Assembly (NCBI GenBank): GCA_947625025.1
Contig: CANQMQ010000002.1
Location: 30,348 to 94,347, forward strand
Length of the DNA stretch: 64,000 bases
Reading direction: 5' to 3'
From: an uncultured Clostridia bacterium
Lineage (GTDB): Bacteria > Bacillota > Clostridia > Christensenellales > Borkfalkiaceae
Within the stretch, counting starts at the first letter, position 1. The number at the start of each line of letters is the position of its first letter. The notes beneath the pieces are model-generated. The model did not search any database, was not told the origin of the DNA, and saw only the letters and a list, made by a program, of their open reading frames with translations. A program made the position numbers and the translations under genes. Shown one piece after another: positions 32,029 through 39,013 of this stretch.

Positions 32029-33408
32029 ATGGACGACGAGAATTTCAAGACCGCACAAACCGAAGAGAGGAAGGAGGCGGAACTTGCGCCCTCCGCATCC
32101 GCACAGCCCGTGCAGGATGGGGTACCCATGCCCGAAAACGAGGCTTCGGACGAGAACGGGGCACCCATGCCCGAGAACGGATCTTCGGCGAAAGAAGAGG
32201 TCCCCATGTCTGAAGAGGAGGCCTCCGGATTCGATGAGAAGAAAGGGGATCTTCCCGAACTCCCTGAGGAAGAAGCTCCGCTCACCGAGCGGCAGAAGAA
32301 GCGCAAAAAGATCACAAAAATATTGCTCTACATCGCCTGTATCCTGATCATGGCGGGTACGGTGGCGTTCACCGCCTACCACGATTTCTCGCAGGAATCG
32401 GTGAGCCTCTCCGCCATTTCGGATATGATCGGCAAGCATTGGTACTACCTTTTGGTGCTTGCGGGGCTCTTTATGGGGCTCATTCTGCTCGAATCGCTCA
32501 AAATCTTCCTAATGATCCAAAAGACTTCCAAAAAGGCAATGCCGCTCACGGCATTCAACTGCGCGGCGCTTGGGAAGTTTTACGATTACATCACTCCCCT
32601 CGGGACGGGCGGCCAGCCCTTCCAAATCTACTACCTTGCGAAGAAGGGGGTACCTTCGGGGCCCGCGGGCGCCATTCCCATCGGCTCCTTCTTCCTCAAC
32701 CAACTCGCCTTCTTCGTGCTCTCCGTGGTGTGCTTCATCATCGGGATCGACAGCGCCGCCATCGGGATACAGGGCGAGATCGTGCCCCTCTATATCCAGA
32801 TCTTCGCATACATCGGCAGCGTGTTTATGGTAAGCATCTCCCTCTTTTTGGTGGTGTTTTCCTTCATGCCGAAGGTGGGGTGCGCCATTATCCGCTTCGG
32901 CGTTGCCGTGCTCACCAAGCTCCACCTCTGCAAGTCTCCCGAAAAGTGGAGGCAGAAGGGGTACCGCGCCATCTACAACAACAAGCGCAACATGCAAATT
33001 CTCTTTAAGTCTAAACGGGTGCTCATCGTGTGCACCCTCCTCTCCTTCCTGTATGCCATTTGCATGTGTTCGATGCCCTACTTCACCCTGCTGCTCTTCC
33101 GCGATATGCTCCCCTTTGAACCCTCGTGGCGGGCATGGTTTGAGATCACGGACATCACCTTCTTCATCATGTGTGCGGTCTCCTTCATCCCGACGCCCGG
33201 CAATGCGGGGGCGGCGGACGGCACCTTCTACGGCCTCTTCAAATCGGTGCTTACGGTGGCGGGCACCTGCTTCACGGGCATGATGATTTGGCGCCTCTTC
33301 AGCTTCTACGCCTTCATCATCCTCGGGGTGATCGTATTTATCGGTACGAAGGTCGCGGCGAAGGTAAAGCAAAATCAAAAGATGAGGATGAAACGGGAAC
33401 GAATTTAA
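32029..33408 (+). CDS. Lysylphosphatidylglycerol synthase TM-region/flippase-like membrane protein
   Basis: 459 residues. An acidic, disordered N-terminal tail (about 1-90) contains an imperfect repeat (GVPMPENEAS, GAPMPENGSS, EVPMSEEEAS). It is followed by about eight transmembrane helices of the UPF0104/YbhN family (PF03706), with the hallmark 'PLGTGGQPFQIYYL' and 'SFIPTPGNAGAADG'. The catalytic LPG synthase domain of MprF is absent, so it is probably a lipid flippase or transporter part rather than a synthase. The N-terminal tail is cytosolic by the positive-inside rule. Confidence 0.85.
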   Translation: MDDENFKTAQTEERKEAELAPSASAQPVQDGVPMPENEASDENGAPMPENGSSAKEEVPMSEEEASGFDEKKGDLPELPEEEAPLTERQKKRKKITKILLYIACILIMAGTVAFTAYHDFSQESVSLSAISDMIGKHWYYLLVLAGLFMGLILLESLKIFLMIQKTSKKAMPLTAFNCAALGKFYDYITPLGTGGQPFQIYYLAKKGVPSGPAGAIPIGSFFLNQLAFFVLSVVCFIIGIDSAAIGIQGEIVPLYIQIFAYIGSVFMVSISLFLVVFSFMPKVGCAIIRFGVAVLTKLHLCKSPEKWRQKGYRAIYNNKRNMQILFKSKRVLIVCTLLSFLYAICMCSMPYFTLLLFRDMLPFEPSWRAWFEITDITFFIMCAVSFIPTPGNAGAADGTFYGLFKSVLTVAGTCFTGMMIWRLFSFYAFIILGVIVFIGTKVAAKVKQNQKMRMKRERI

Positions 33409-33423
33409 TCGGAGCTCAATAAA

Positions 33424-33457
33424 GCCGCGGCCCCGCCTGAAAAGGCGGGGCCGCGGC
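33424..33457. terminator. Convergent terminator between the flippase-like gene and tmcAL
   Basis: Fourteen-bp stem GCCGCGGCCCCGCC (33424-33437) with 33444-33457, between tail-to-tail genes. Confidence 0.75.
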
Positions 33458-33511
33458 GCTTCTTATTTTATCCACATACATGGGCGATAAACAGGGCAGT
33501 TTGGAGTTTTG

Positions 33512-34693
33512 TTACGGCACGAACGCGGTGTCGAAGGTGCCCACACGGCGGGAGGAGAGCACGGCGTAGAGGTCGTTTGCCCGCATATCGGCCGCAAAAC
33601 AGGTGAGCGCCTCCTTCCTGAGAGCGGCGTAGTCACTGCTCCGCACCACGGCGGGGAACTTCGCCTCGGAGAGCGCGGAGAGCATGCCTTCCGCTCCCTC
33701 CTTCTTTACGGCAAGCACCCGTAAATAGAGGGGGGACTGCACAAAGCTCAGCACGTCCCTTTGGGAGATGCCGAGGAAATTCTGGAGCAGAATGCGCTTG
33801 ATGCGGGAGCGGGTGTACCGCTTTGTCACCACCTTTTCGAGCATGCCCTCGAAGGTGGGGTTGGTGCGCGCCATCGCGCGGATGCGCTTCTCGAGGCCCT
33901 CCGCGCAGTCGGGGGCCAATGCCATCTTCTCATCCGAGGCCGCCATCATCGCCGCAAGCGCCGCCCGCTCGTAGCCCGTGGGCACATAAGAGAGGGCATC
34001 CTCCAAGACGTAGGGCGGCAAATTTTCCTTGAGGAGCTTACGGGCACGGCGGGAATCGTCTCCGAGGAGGCCGCGTATCGCAGAGGCGGAGGAATACTCC
34101 GCCTGCGGCGCCGTATCGAGGTGCCCCGCTCCGATCCTTTGGATGGGCAAAGGCTCGATTTGGGAATTCTCCTTGAGGAGGGCGCGGCAGTATTCCACCC
34201 CCAAGATGTTGTTGGGCGAGGTGAGCATGGTGCGGAGCTCGGGGCGGAGGGAGAGAATGGTATCCGTCCTCGCCTTCACATAGGAATCTCCCGCCTTCAA
34301 TTTCTCCTTGAGTGAAGTTTTGAAGGCCTTATCCTCAGACATGGTAGCGCCCGATGCGATGAGAAAGTCCTCTTTGGCGCCGCTCTCGCACCCGAATGCG
34401 AGGGTGGTGACGGCGGGGATGGAGGCGACGAGGTGCACCGCGCCCTGCGCAAACAGCTCCGCGGGGGAGACGGCAAAGGGGGCGGGAAGCTCAATGACGG
34501 CATCCGCGCCCGCAAGAATGGCATGACGGGCGCGCGTGTACTTATCGAACACGGCGGCATCCCCGCGCTGGGTGAAGTTTCCGCTCATCACACATAAAAT
34601 TTTATCGGCGCCGAGCTCCCGCATCTTGCGGAGCTGATAGAGGTGCCCGTTGTGAAAGGGGTTGTATTCGCATATGACGGCACAAATTTTCAT
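33512..34693 (-). CDS. tmcAL: tRNA(Met) cytidine acetate ligase TmcAL
   Basis: 393 residues from ATG at 34693. Makes N4-acetylcytidine at the wobble base of elongator tRNA-Met using acetate and ATP. The nucleotidyltransferase motif is 'EYNPFHNGHLYQL' (HxGH), followed by 'VMSGNFTQRGDAAVFDK' and 'ADAVIELPAPFAVSPAELFA', typical of YlbM/TmcAL. A longer frame extends upstream but only this start gives the family N-terminus. It is divergent from pta-ackA, whose acetyl-phosphate/acetate pathway makes its substrate, though shared regulation is only inference. Confidence 0.93.
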   Translation of the reverse strand: MKICAVICEYNPFHNGHLYQLRKMRELGADKILCVMSGNFTQRGDAAVFDKYTRARHAILAGADAVIELPAPFAVSPAELFAQGAVHLVASIPAVTTLAFGCESGAKEDFLIASGATMSEDKAFKTSLKEKLKAGDSYVKARTDTILSLRPELRTMLTSPNNILGVEYCRALLKENSQIEPLPIQRIGAGHLDTAPQAEYSSASAIRGLLGDDSRRARKLLKENLPPYVLEDALSYVPTGYERAALAAMMAASDEKMALAPDCAEGLEKRIRAMARTNPTFEGMLEKVVTKRYTRSRIKRILLQNFLGISQRDVLSFVQSPLYLRVLAVKKEGAEGMLSALSEAKFPAVVRSSDYAALRKEALTCFAADMRANDLYAVLSSRRVGTFDTAFVP

Positions 34694-34712
34694 CTTTTTT
34701 CCCGCTTTGTCC

Positions 34713-34741
34713 TTTACAATTTCGAGAAGAAGGTGTATAAT
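34713..34741 (+). promoter_or_regulatory. Promoter of pta-ackA
   Basis: TTTACA (34713-34718), 17-bp spacer, TATAAT (34736-34741). A mirrored TATAAT lies on the minus strand at 34774-34769, a candidate for tmcAL. Confidence 0.75.
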
Positions 34742-34817
34742 ACCAACTGAACTGTTTCTCTGCCTTCCATTATACACGAACCGCAGAGAAAAATAAAGAG
34801 TTTTTTCGGAGTTTATT

Positions 34818-35864
34818 ATGGCAGGATTCATGAAAGCAGTGAAAGACCTCGGCAGAAAGATCAGCGAGAGCGGAACCATCGTCGAGACGATCAAGAAGAA
34901 GGCGGCAGAACGCCAGAAGAGGATCGTGCTCTGCGAGGGTGAAGATCCCCGCGTCGTGGAAGCGGCGGCAGACTGTGTCGCCCAAAAGATAGCCCGCATC
35001 GTGCTCCTCGGCAATCCCGAAGAGATCGCGGCGAAGAACCCCGATGTTGACCTTACGGGCGTAGAGATCATCGAACCCGCTACCTCTCCCAAGCTTCAGG
35101 AGTACGCAAACCTTCTCTATGAGCTCCGTAAGGCAAAGGGCATGACGGAGGAACAGGCAAGTATTCAGGCCAAGGATCCCACCTTCTTCGGCGCCCTCAT
35201 GCTGAAATCGGGGGATGTGGACGGGCTCGTTTCAGGTGCATGCCACTCCACCGCAAACACCCTTCGCCCCGGCCTCCAGATCATCAAGACGGCCCCCGGC
35301 GTCTCCGCCGTTTCGAGCTTCAACCTGATGGTTGCCCCGATGGGCGGCAACAAATACTGCGAGGACGGCATGCTCATCTTCGCCGACTGCGGCCTCAACC
35401 CGACGTATACGGCGGAAGGCCTCGCCGACTGCGCGATCGCAACGGCCAAGAGCGCCAAGGAAATTGCAGGCTTGGAGCCCCGCGTTGCGATGCTCTCCTT
35501 CTCGACGATGGGGAGCGCCAAGCACGACCTCGTGACCAACGTACAGGAGGCCGTGAAGATCGCAAAGGAGAAGGCGCCCGACCTCATGCTCGACGGCGAA
35601 CTTCAATTCGACGCCGCGCTCGTTCCCGAGGTGGCACGCCTCAAGGCACCCGCTTCCAAGGTTGCGGGCCATGCCAACGTACTCATCTTCCCCGACCTGC
35701 AGGCGGGCAACATCGGCTACAAGATCGCAGAGCGCCTCGGCGGGTTCCAGGCCATCGGGCCCATCTGCCAAGGGTTCGCAAAGCCCCTCAACGACCTCTC
35801 CCGCGGTTGCAAATCGGCGGATATCGTATGCGCAGTCGCCATCACGGCGCTTCAGGCAGAATAA
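34818..35864 (+). CDS. pta: Phosphate acetyltransferase
   Basis: 348 residues, the short Pta without the N-terminal regulatory domain. Converts acetyl-CoA and phosphate to acetyl phosphate. Landmarks are 'IVLCEGEDPRVVEAA', 'DGLVSGACHSTANTLRPGLQ', 'MLSFSTMGSAKHD', 'DGELQFDAALVPEVA' and 'NVLIFPDLQAGNIGYK'. An extra N-terminal helix of about 30 residues precedes the core. ackA follows 12 bases later. Confidence 0.96.
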   Translation: MAGFMKAVKDLGRKISESGTIVETIKKKAAERQKRIVLCEGEDPRVVEAAADCVAQKIARIVLLGNPEEIAAKNPDVDLTGVEIIEPATSPKLQEYANLLYELRKAKGMTEEQASIQAKDPTFFGALMLKSGDVDGLVSGACHSTANTLRPGLQIIKTAPGVSAVSSFNLMVAPMGGNKYCEDGMLIFADCGLNPTYTAEGLADCAIATAKSAKEIAGLEPRVAMLSFSTMGSAKHDLVTNVQEAVKIAKEKAPDLMLDGELQFDAALVPEVARLKAPASKVAGHANVLIFPDLQAGNIGYKIAERLGGFQAIGPICQGFAKPLNDLSRGCKSADIVCAVAITALQAE

Positions 35865-35876
35865 AGGGGAGACGGC

Positions 35877-37070
35877 ATGAAAATTCTTGTGATTAACGCG
35901 GGAAGCAGTTCCCTCAAATACCAACTCATCGATATGGAGCACGAGGAAGTCCTCGCAAAGGGCGGATGTGAACGCATCGGCATTGCGGGCGGCAAACTTA
36001 TCCATAAGGCACACGGAAAGACGTTTGAGATCCTTCACGAGATGCCCACCCATACCGATGCCATCTCCCTCGTCCTCAAGGAACTTGTCGATGAAGAGGC
36101 GGGCGTCATTCATTCGATGGATGAGATCGATGCCGTAGGGCACCGCGTCGTCGCCTCCGGCGAGGCCTTCAAAAAGACCACCCTCGTAGACGACGAGGTG
36201 ATGGTACTCATGGATGAGATCGCAGAGCTCGCTCCCCTCCACAACCCCGCGGCCATTCTTGGCGTCAACGCCTGCCGCGCCGTCATGCCGGGGAAGAAGA
36301 TGGCGCTCGTATTCGATACCTCCTTCCATGCGACCATGCCCGATTACGCCCACCTCTACGCCATCGACTACGAGGATTACAAGAAGTATAAGGTGAGAAG
36401 GTACGGCGCCCACGGCACCTCCCATAAATATGTCTCGGGAGAGGCGGCAAGGTACCTCGGAAGAAACCCCGAGGACCTCAAGATCATCACCTGCCACCTC
36501 GGCAACGGCTCCTCCATTTCGGCAGTCAAGGGCGGGAAGTGCATCGATACTTCGATGGGCTTCACCCCCCTCGCAGGGGTACCGATGGGTACGAGGAGCG
36601 GGGATATCGACGTCGCCGCCATCGACTTCTTGTGCCGGAAGAAGGGCATGACGATGGAGGAAGGGCTCACCTACCTCAACAAGAAGTGCGGCGTTTTGGG
36701 CGTTTCGGGCGTGAGCTCGGATTTCAGAGACCTCGCGGCTGCAAAAGAAGCGGGCAACGACAGGGCACGGCTCGCCCTCGATATGTTTGCATACTCCTGC
36801 AAGAAGTATGTGGGGGCGTACATGGCGGCGCTCGGCGGCCTCGACGTCATTGTGTTTACGGCGGGCATCGGCGAAAACACCCCCGACGTACGCGCGGCAG
36901 TCGTGGAAGGGCTTGAGGCCTTCGGTATCGCGATCGATAAAGAGAAGAATAATTACAAGAACGACGGCGCCATCCACGATGTCTCGGCAGAGGGCTCCAA
37001 GGTGCGTATCCTCGTGATTCCCACTAATGAAGAGCTCGTGATCGCCCGTGAGACGGCGGCTCTGCTGTAA
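35877..37070 (+). CDS. ackA: Acetate kinase
   Basis: 397 residues. Converts acetyl phosphate and ADP to acetate and ATP, the substrate-level phosphorylation step of acetate fermentation. Landmarks are 'ILVINAGSSSLKYQL', 'GHRVVASGE', 'VFDTSFHATMP', 'YGAHGTSHKYV', 'CHLGNGSSISA' and 'FTAGIGENTPDVR'. SD AAAGGGGAG precedes the start. With pta it forms a two-gene operon. Confidence 0.97.
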   Translation: MKILVINAGSSSLKYQLIDMEHEEVLAKGGCERIGIAGGKLIHKAHGKTFEILHEMPTHTDAISLVLKELVDEEAGVIHSMDEIDAVGHRVVASGEAFKKTTLVDDEVMVLMDEIAELAPLHNPAAILGVNACRAVMPGKKMALVFDTSFHATMPDYAHLYAIDYEDYKKYKVRRYGAHGTSHKYVSGEAARYLGRNPEDLKIITCHLGNGSSISAVKGGKCIDTSMGFTPLAGVPMGTRSGDIDVAAIDFLCRKKGMTMEEGLTYLNKKCGVLGVSGVSSDFRDLAAAKEAGNDRARLALDMFAYSCKKYVGAYMAALGGLDVIVFTAGIGENTPDVRAAVVEGLEAFGIAIDKEKNNYKNDGAIHDVSAEGSKVRILVIPTNEELVIARETAALL

Positions 37071-37106
37071 TTTTCGCAAAAACTTGCAAATAGGCGGCAA
37101 AATAGA

Positions 37107-37135
37107 TTGACAAACCCGTTGAAATCTTCTATACT
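37107..37135 (+). promoter_or_regulatory. Promoter of yceD-rpmF
   Basis: TTGACA (37107-37112), 17-bp spacer, TATACT (37130-37135). ATG 37147 is 11 bases beyond, without an SD: near-leaderless. Confidence 0.85.
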
Positions 37136-37146
37136 TTTTTTAGTCA

Positions 37147-37551
37147 ATGGAAGAAATCGACGTACGCAGTTTGGTAAGAAAGAACGTCTTTGAAGGGGAG
37201 CTCGCATTCGAATTCGAACCCGATGCCACCCTCTTAGACCTTCCCTATACGGAATTCGACGGCCCCGCCCGCGCCAAGCTCAAATTTGAGATCGGGGAAG
37301 AGAACGACGTTGCCGTAAACGGCACCCTCACCTTCGGGCTGAAGGGGAGCTGTTCGAGGTGCCTTGCCCCCGCGGAGGCGGAAATAGAAGGCGAGGTAGA
37401 CGGCGTATTCTCCGAAGGCGAGGACGACGGGGAGCGGTATGGCTACACCCGCGGCGTCGTAACACTTGTTGATTTGATGCGCGATTCTCTCCTGTTCGCG
37501 CTCCCCTCGCGGCTTTTGTGTGAACGTTGCCGCAAGGATGAGGAAATGTAA
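37147..37551 (+). CDS. yceD: YceD/DUF177 family protein
   Basis: 134 residues. Almost always found just before rpmF, as here. The CxxC pairs 'GSCSRCLAP' and 'LCERCRKD' are the family's metal-binding hallmark, with 'EVDGVFSEGED' between. Linked to 23S rRNA accumulation in plants and bacteria; the exact role is unsettled. It has a leaderless-type start. Confidence 0.88.
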   Translation: MEEIDVRSLVRKNVFEGELAFEFEPDATLLDLPYTEFDGPARAKLKFEIGEENDVAVNGTLTFGLKGSCSRCLAPAEAEIEGEVDGVFSEGEDDGERYGYTRGVVTLVDLMRDSLLFALPSRLLCERCRKDEEM

Positions 37552-37582
37552 GGAAAATTCAGAAAACGGAAAGAGGTGAAAT

Positions 37583-37771
37583 ATGGCAGTCCCGAAGAGA
37601 AAACAGTCGAAGAGAAGAACGAACCAGCGCTTTGCAAATTACAAGGCGACGATGCCGACGCTCGTCGAATGCCCTCACTGTCATGAGCTCAAGTTGGCGC
37701 ACAGAGTCTGCGAGAAGTGCGGCTACTACGACGGCAAGGAAGTCGTGGCTCAAACGGAAGAGAAGAAGTAA
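37583..37771 (+). CDS. rpmF: Ribosomal protein L32
   Basis: 62 residues, starting 'MAVPKRKQSKRRTNQRFA', with a zinc ribbon (CPHC at about 32-35 and CEKC at about 45-48). Large-subunit protein; the zinc-binding form. SD AAGAGGTG is about 6 bases upstream. An intrinsic terminator follows. Confidence 0.97.
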   Translation: MAVPKRKQSKRRTNQRFANYKATMPTLVECPHCHELKLAHRVCEKCGYYDGKEVVAQTEEKK

Positions 37772-37785
37772 AGAAGGCGCAATGC

Positions 37786-37813
37786 AAGGGCGGACTTTTT
37801 GTCCGCCCTTTTC
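37786..37813 (+). terminator. Terminator after rpmF
   Basis: Stem AAGGGCGGAC (37786-37795) with GTCCGCCCTT (37801-37810), TTTTT loop, then Ts. Confidence 0.9.
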
Positions 37814-37837
37814 ATAAATTTTCAATGAGGTGAAACT

Positions 37838-38473
37838 ATGAACGAAACCGCTCTCTTCAAGCTCTCCTATGGGGTGTACGTCTGCTCCACATGGGATGAA
37901 GGCCGCCCCGTCGGCTGTATCGCTAACAGCGCCATGCAGATTACTTCGAGCCCCGCGACCGTCGCCGTAAGCATCAACCGCAACAACTACACGCACAAGT
38001 GCGTCTCGGATACGGGCTACTTTGCCATCACCATTTTGGGGGAGCACACGGCGCCCTCCGTCATTGGCCGCTTCGGCTTCACCTCCTCGAGGGATTGCGA
38101 TAAGTTCTCCGAAGTCTCCTTCGGGGTGCGCGGCAAGCTCCCCGTGCCGAGCGATGCGATAGCATACTTGTGCTGCAAAGTAATAGATAAACTCGAGACG
38201 GCGACGCACACCGTCTTTTTGGGGGAGGTGTACGATTGCGACCATTTGAAGAGCGATAAGCCCATGACGTATGCCTACTACCACGAGGTGCTGAAGGGAA
38301 AGACGAGCGTCAATGCGCCCACCTATCAGAAGAACCAACCCGAGGCGCGCGATGTGTGGGTGTGCGATATTTGCGGCTACGAATACGACGGAGAGACGCC
38401 CTTCGAGGAGCTCCCCGAGGATTGGGTTTGCCCGCTCTGCGGCATGGATAAATCGCACTTCCATAAGAAGTAA
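37838..38473 (+). CDS. hrb: Flavin reductase-rubredoxin fusion (Hrb-like)
   Basis: 211 residues. The N-terminal 150 or so are a flavin reductase-like FMN domain ('[20 protein letters not shown]', '[14 protein letters not shown]', '[14 protein letters not shown]'). The last 45 are a rubredoxin with two CxxCG knuckles ('[11 protein letters not shown]' and '[10 protein letters not shown]'). This matches high-molecular-weight rubredoxin of acetogens, which passes NAD(P)H electrons to flavodiiron proteins and protects anaerobes from oxygen or NO. No flavodiiron gene is adjacent. SD 'GAGGTGAAAC' precedes the start. Confidence 0.92.
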   Translation: MNETALFKLSYGVYVCSTWDEGRPVGCIANSAMQITSSPATVAVSINRNNYTHKCVSDTGYFAITILGEHTAPSVIGRFGFTSSRDCDKFSEVSFGVRGKLPVPSDAIAYLCCKVIDKLETATHTVFLGEVYDCDHLKSDKPMTYAYYHEVLKGKTSVNAPTYQKNQPEARDVWVCDICGYEYDGETPFEELPEDWVCPLCGMDKSHFHKK

Positions 38474-38475
38474 GT

Positions 38476-38495
38476 ATTTCGATGATTATCGAAAT
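38476..38495. repeat. Palindrome ATTTCGA-N6-TCGAAAT, copy 1
   Basis: Arms ATTTCGA (38476-38482) and TCGAAAT (38489-38495), just at the end of the rubredoxin gene. An identical arm pair lies 78 bp on. Confidence 0.7.
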
Positions 38496-38522
38496 AACGG
38501 CAATTTTGTCAAATTTCTACAG

Positions 38523-38548
38523 AAAATCCCGCAAAAATGCGGGATTTT
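38523..38548 (+). terminator. Terminator after the rubredoxin fusion gene
   Basis: Eleven-bp stem AAAATCCCGCA (38523-38533) with 38538-38548, AAAA loop. Confidence 0.85.
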
Positions 38549-38553
38549 CCTAT

Positions 38554-38573
38554 ATTTCGACATTTATCGAAAT
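38554..38573. repeat. Palindrome ATTTCGA-N6-TCGAAAT, copy 2
   Basis: Arms ATTTCGA (38554-38560) and TCGAAAT (38567-38573), identical to copy 1 with a different 6-base centre. The two flank the terminator. Confidence 0.7.
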
Positions 38574-38655
38574 AAATGGGTGGGCAAAGCGATCCCCAAA
38601 ATTTCGGGCAAAAGTTACCGTAACAAAAATTTTTCAAAAAATCTTCGGAAAACCC

Positions 38656-38685
38656 TTGACAAGAATACCTTTTGGGGTATATAAT
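38656..38685 (+). promoter_or_regulatory. csoR-copA promoter
   Basis: TTGACA (38656-38661), 18-bp spacer, TATAAT (38680-38685). Confidence 0.85.
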
Positions 38686-38705
38686 AGTAATACCCAGAAG
38701 GGTAT
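38665..38705 (+). promoter_or_regulatory. Two CsoR operators
   Basis: ATACCT-TTTG-GGGTAT (38665-38680) lies in the promoter spacer, and the perfect palindrome ATACCC-AGAA-GGGTAT (38690-38705) lies at the start of the transcript. Both match the CsoR pattern of TACCC/GGGTA half-sites. Confidence 0.82.
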
Positions 38706-38716
38706 GGAGGTTTCTT

Positions 38717-39013
38717 ATGGATTGTTGCAACGAAGAGGGGAAGCGCATGCGGTCCCGCACAGAAGAAGAAAAGAAGCTGTTCACCTCGCGTATCAACCGC
38801 ATCATCGGGCAGCTCAACGGCGTGAAGAAGATGATCGATGAGGACCGCTATTGCGACGACGTCCTCATTCAGCTCTCCGCCATCGAAAAGGCAGTGAAGA
38901 GCGTTGCCTCCGTCGTGCTCGAAAAGCACATGCACAGCTGCCTCGTGGAGGAAGTGCAGAAGGGCAACCTCGGCATCATCGATGAAATTACGGAGCTCTT
39001 CAAGAGGTTCTGA
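38717..39013 (+). CDS. csoR: Copper-sensing repressor CsoR
   Basis: 98 residues from ATG 38717 (GGAGG at 38706-38710). All-helical metal-sensing repressor that leaves DNA when it binds Cu(I). The ligand set C46-H71-C75 ('YCDD', 'HMHSC') is complete. Core motif 'RINRIIGQLNGVKKMIDED'. The N-terminus has an additional CC pair. It is autoregulated through two operators and its stop overlaps the copA start (TGATG). Confidence 0.95.
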   Translation: MDCCNEEGKRMRSRTEEEKKLFTSRINRIIGQLNGVKKMIDEDRYCDDVLIQLSAIEKAVKSVASVVLEKHMHSCLVEEVQKGNLGIIDEITELFKRF

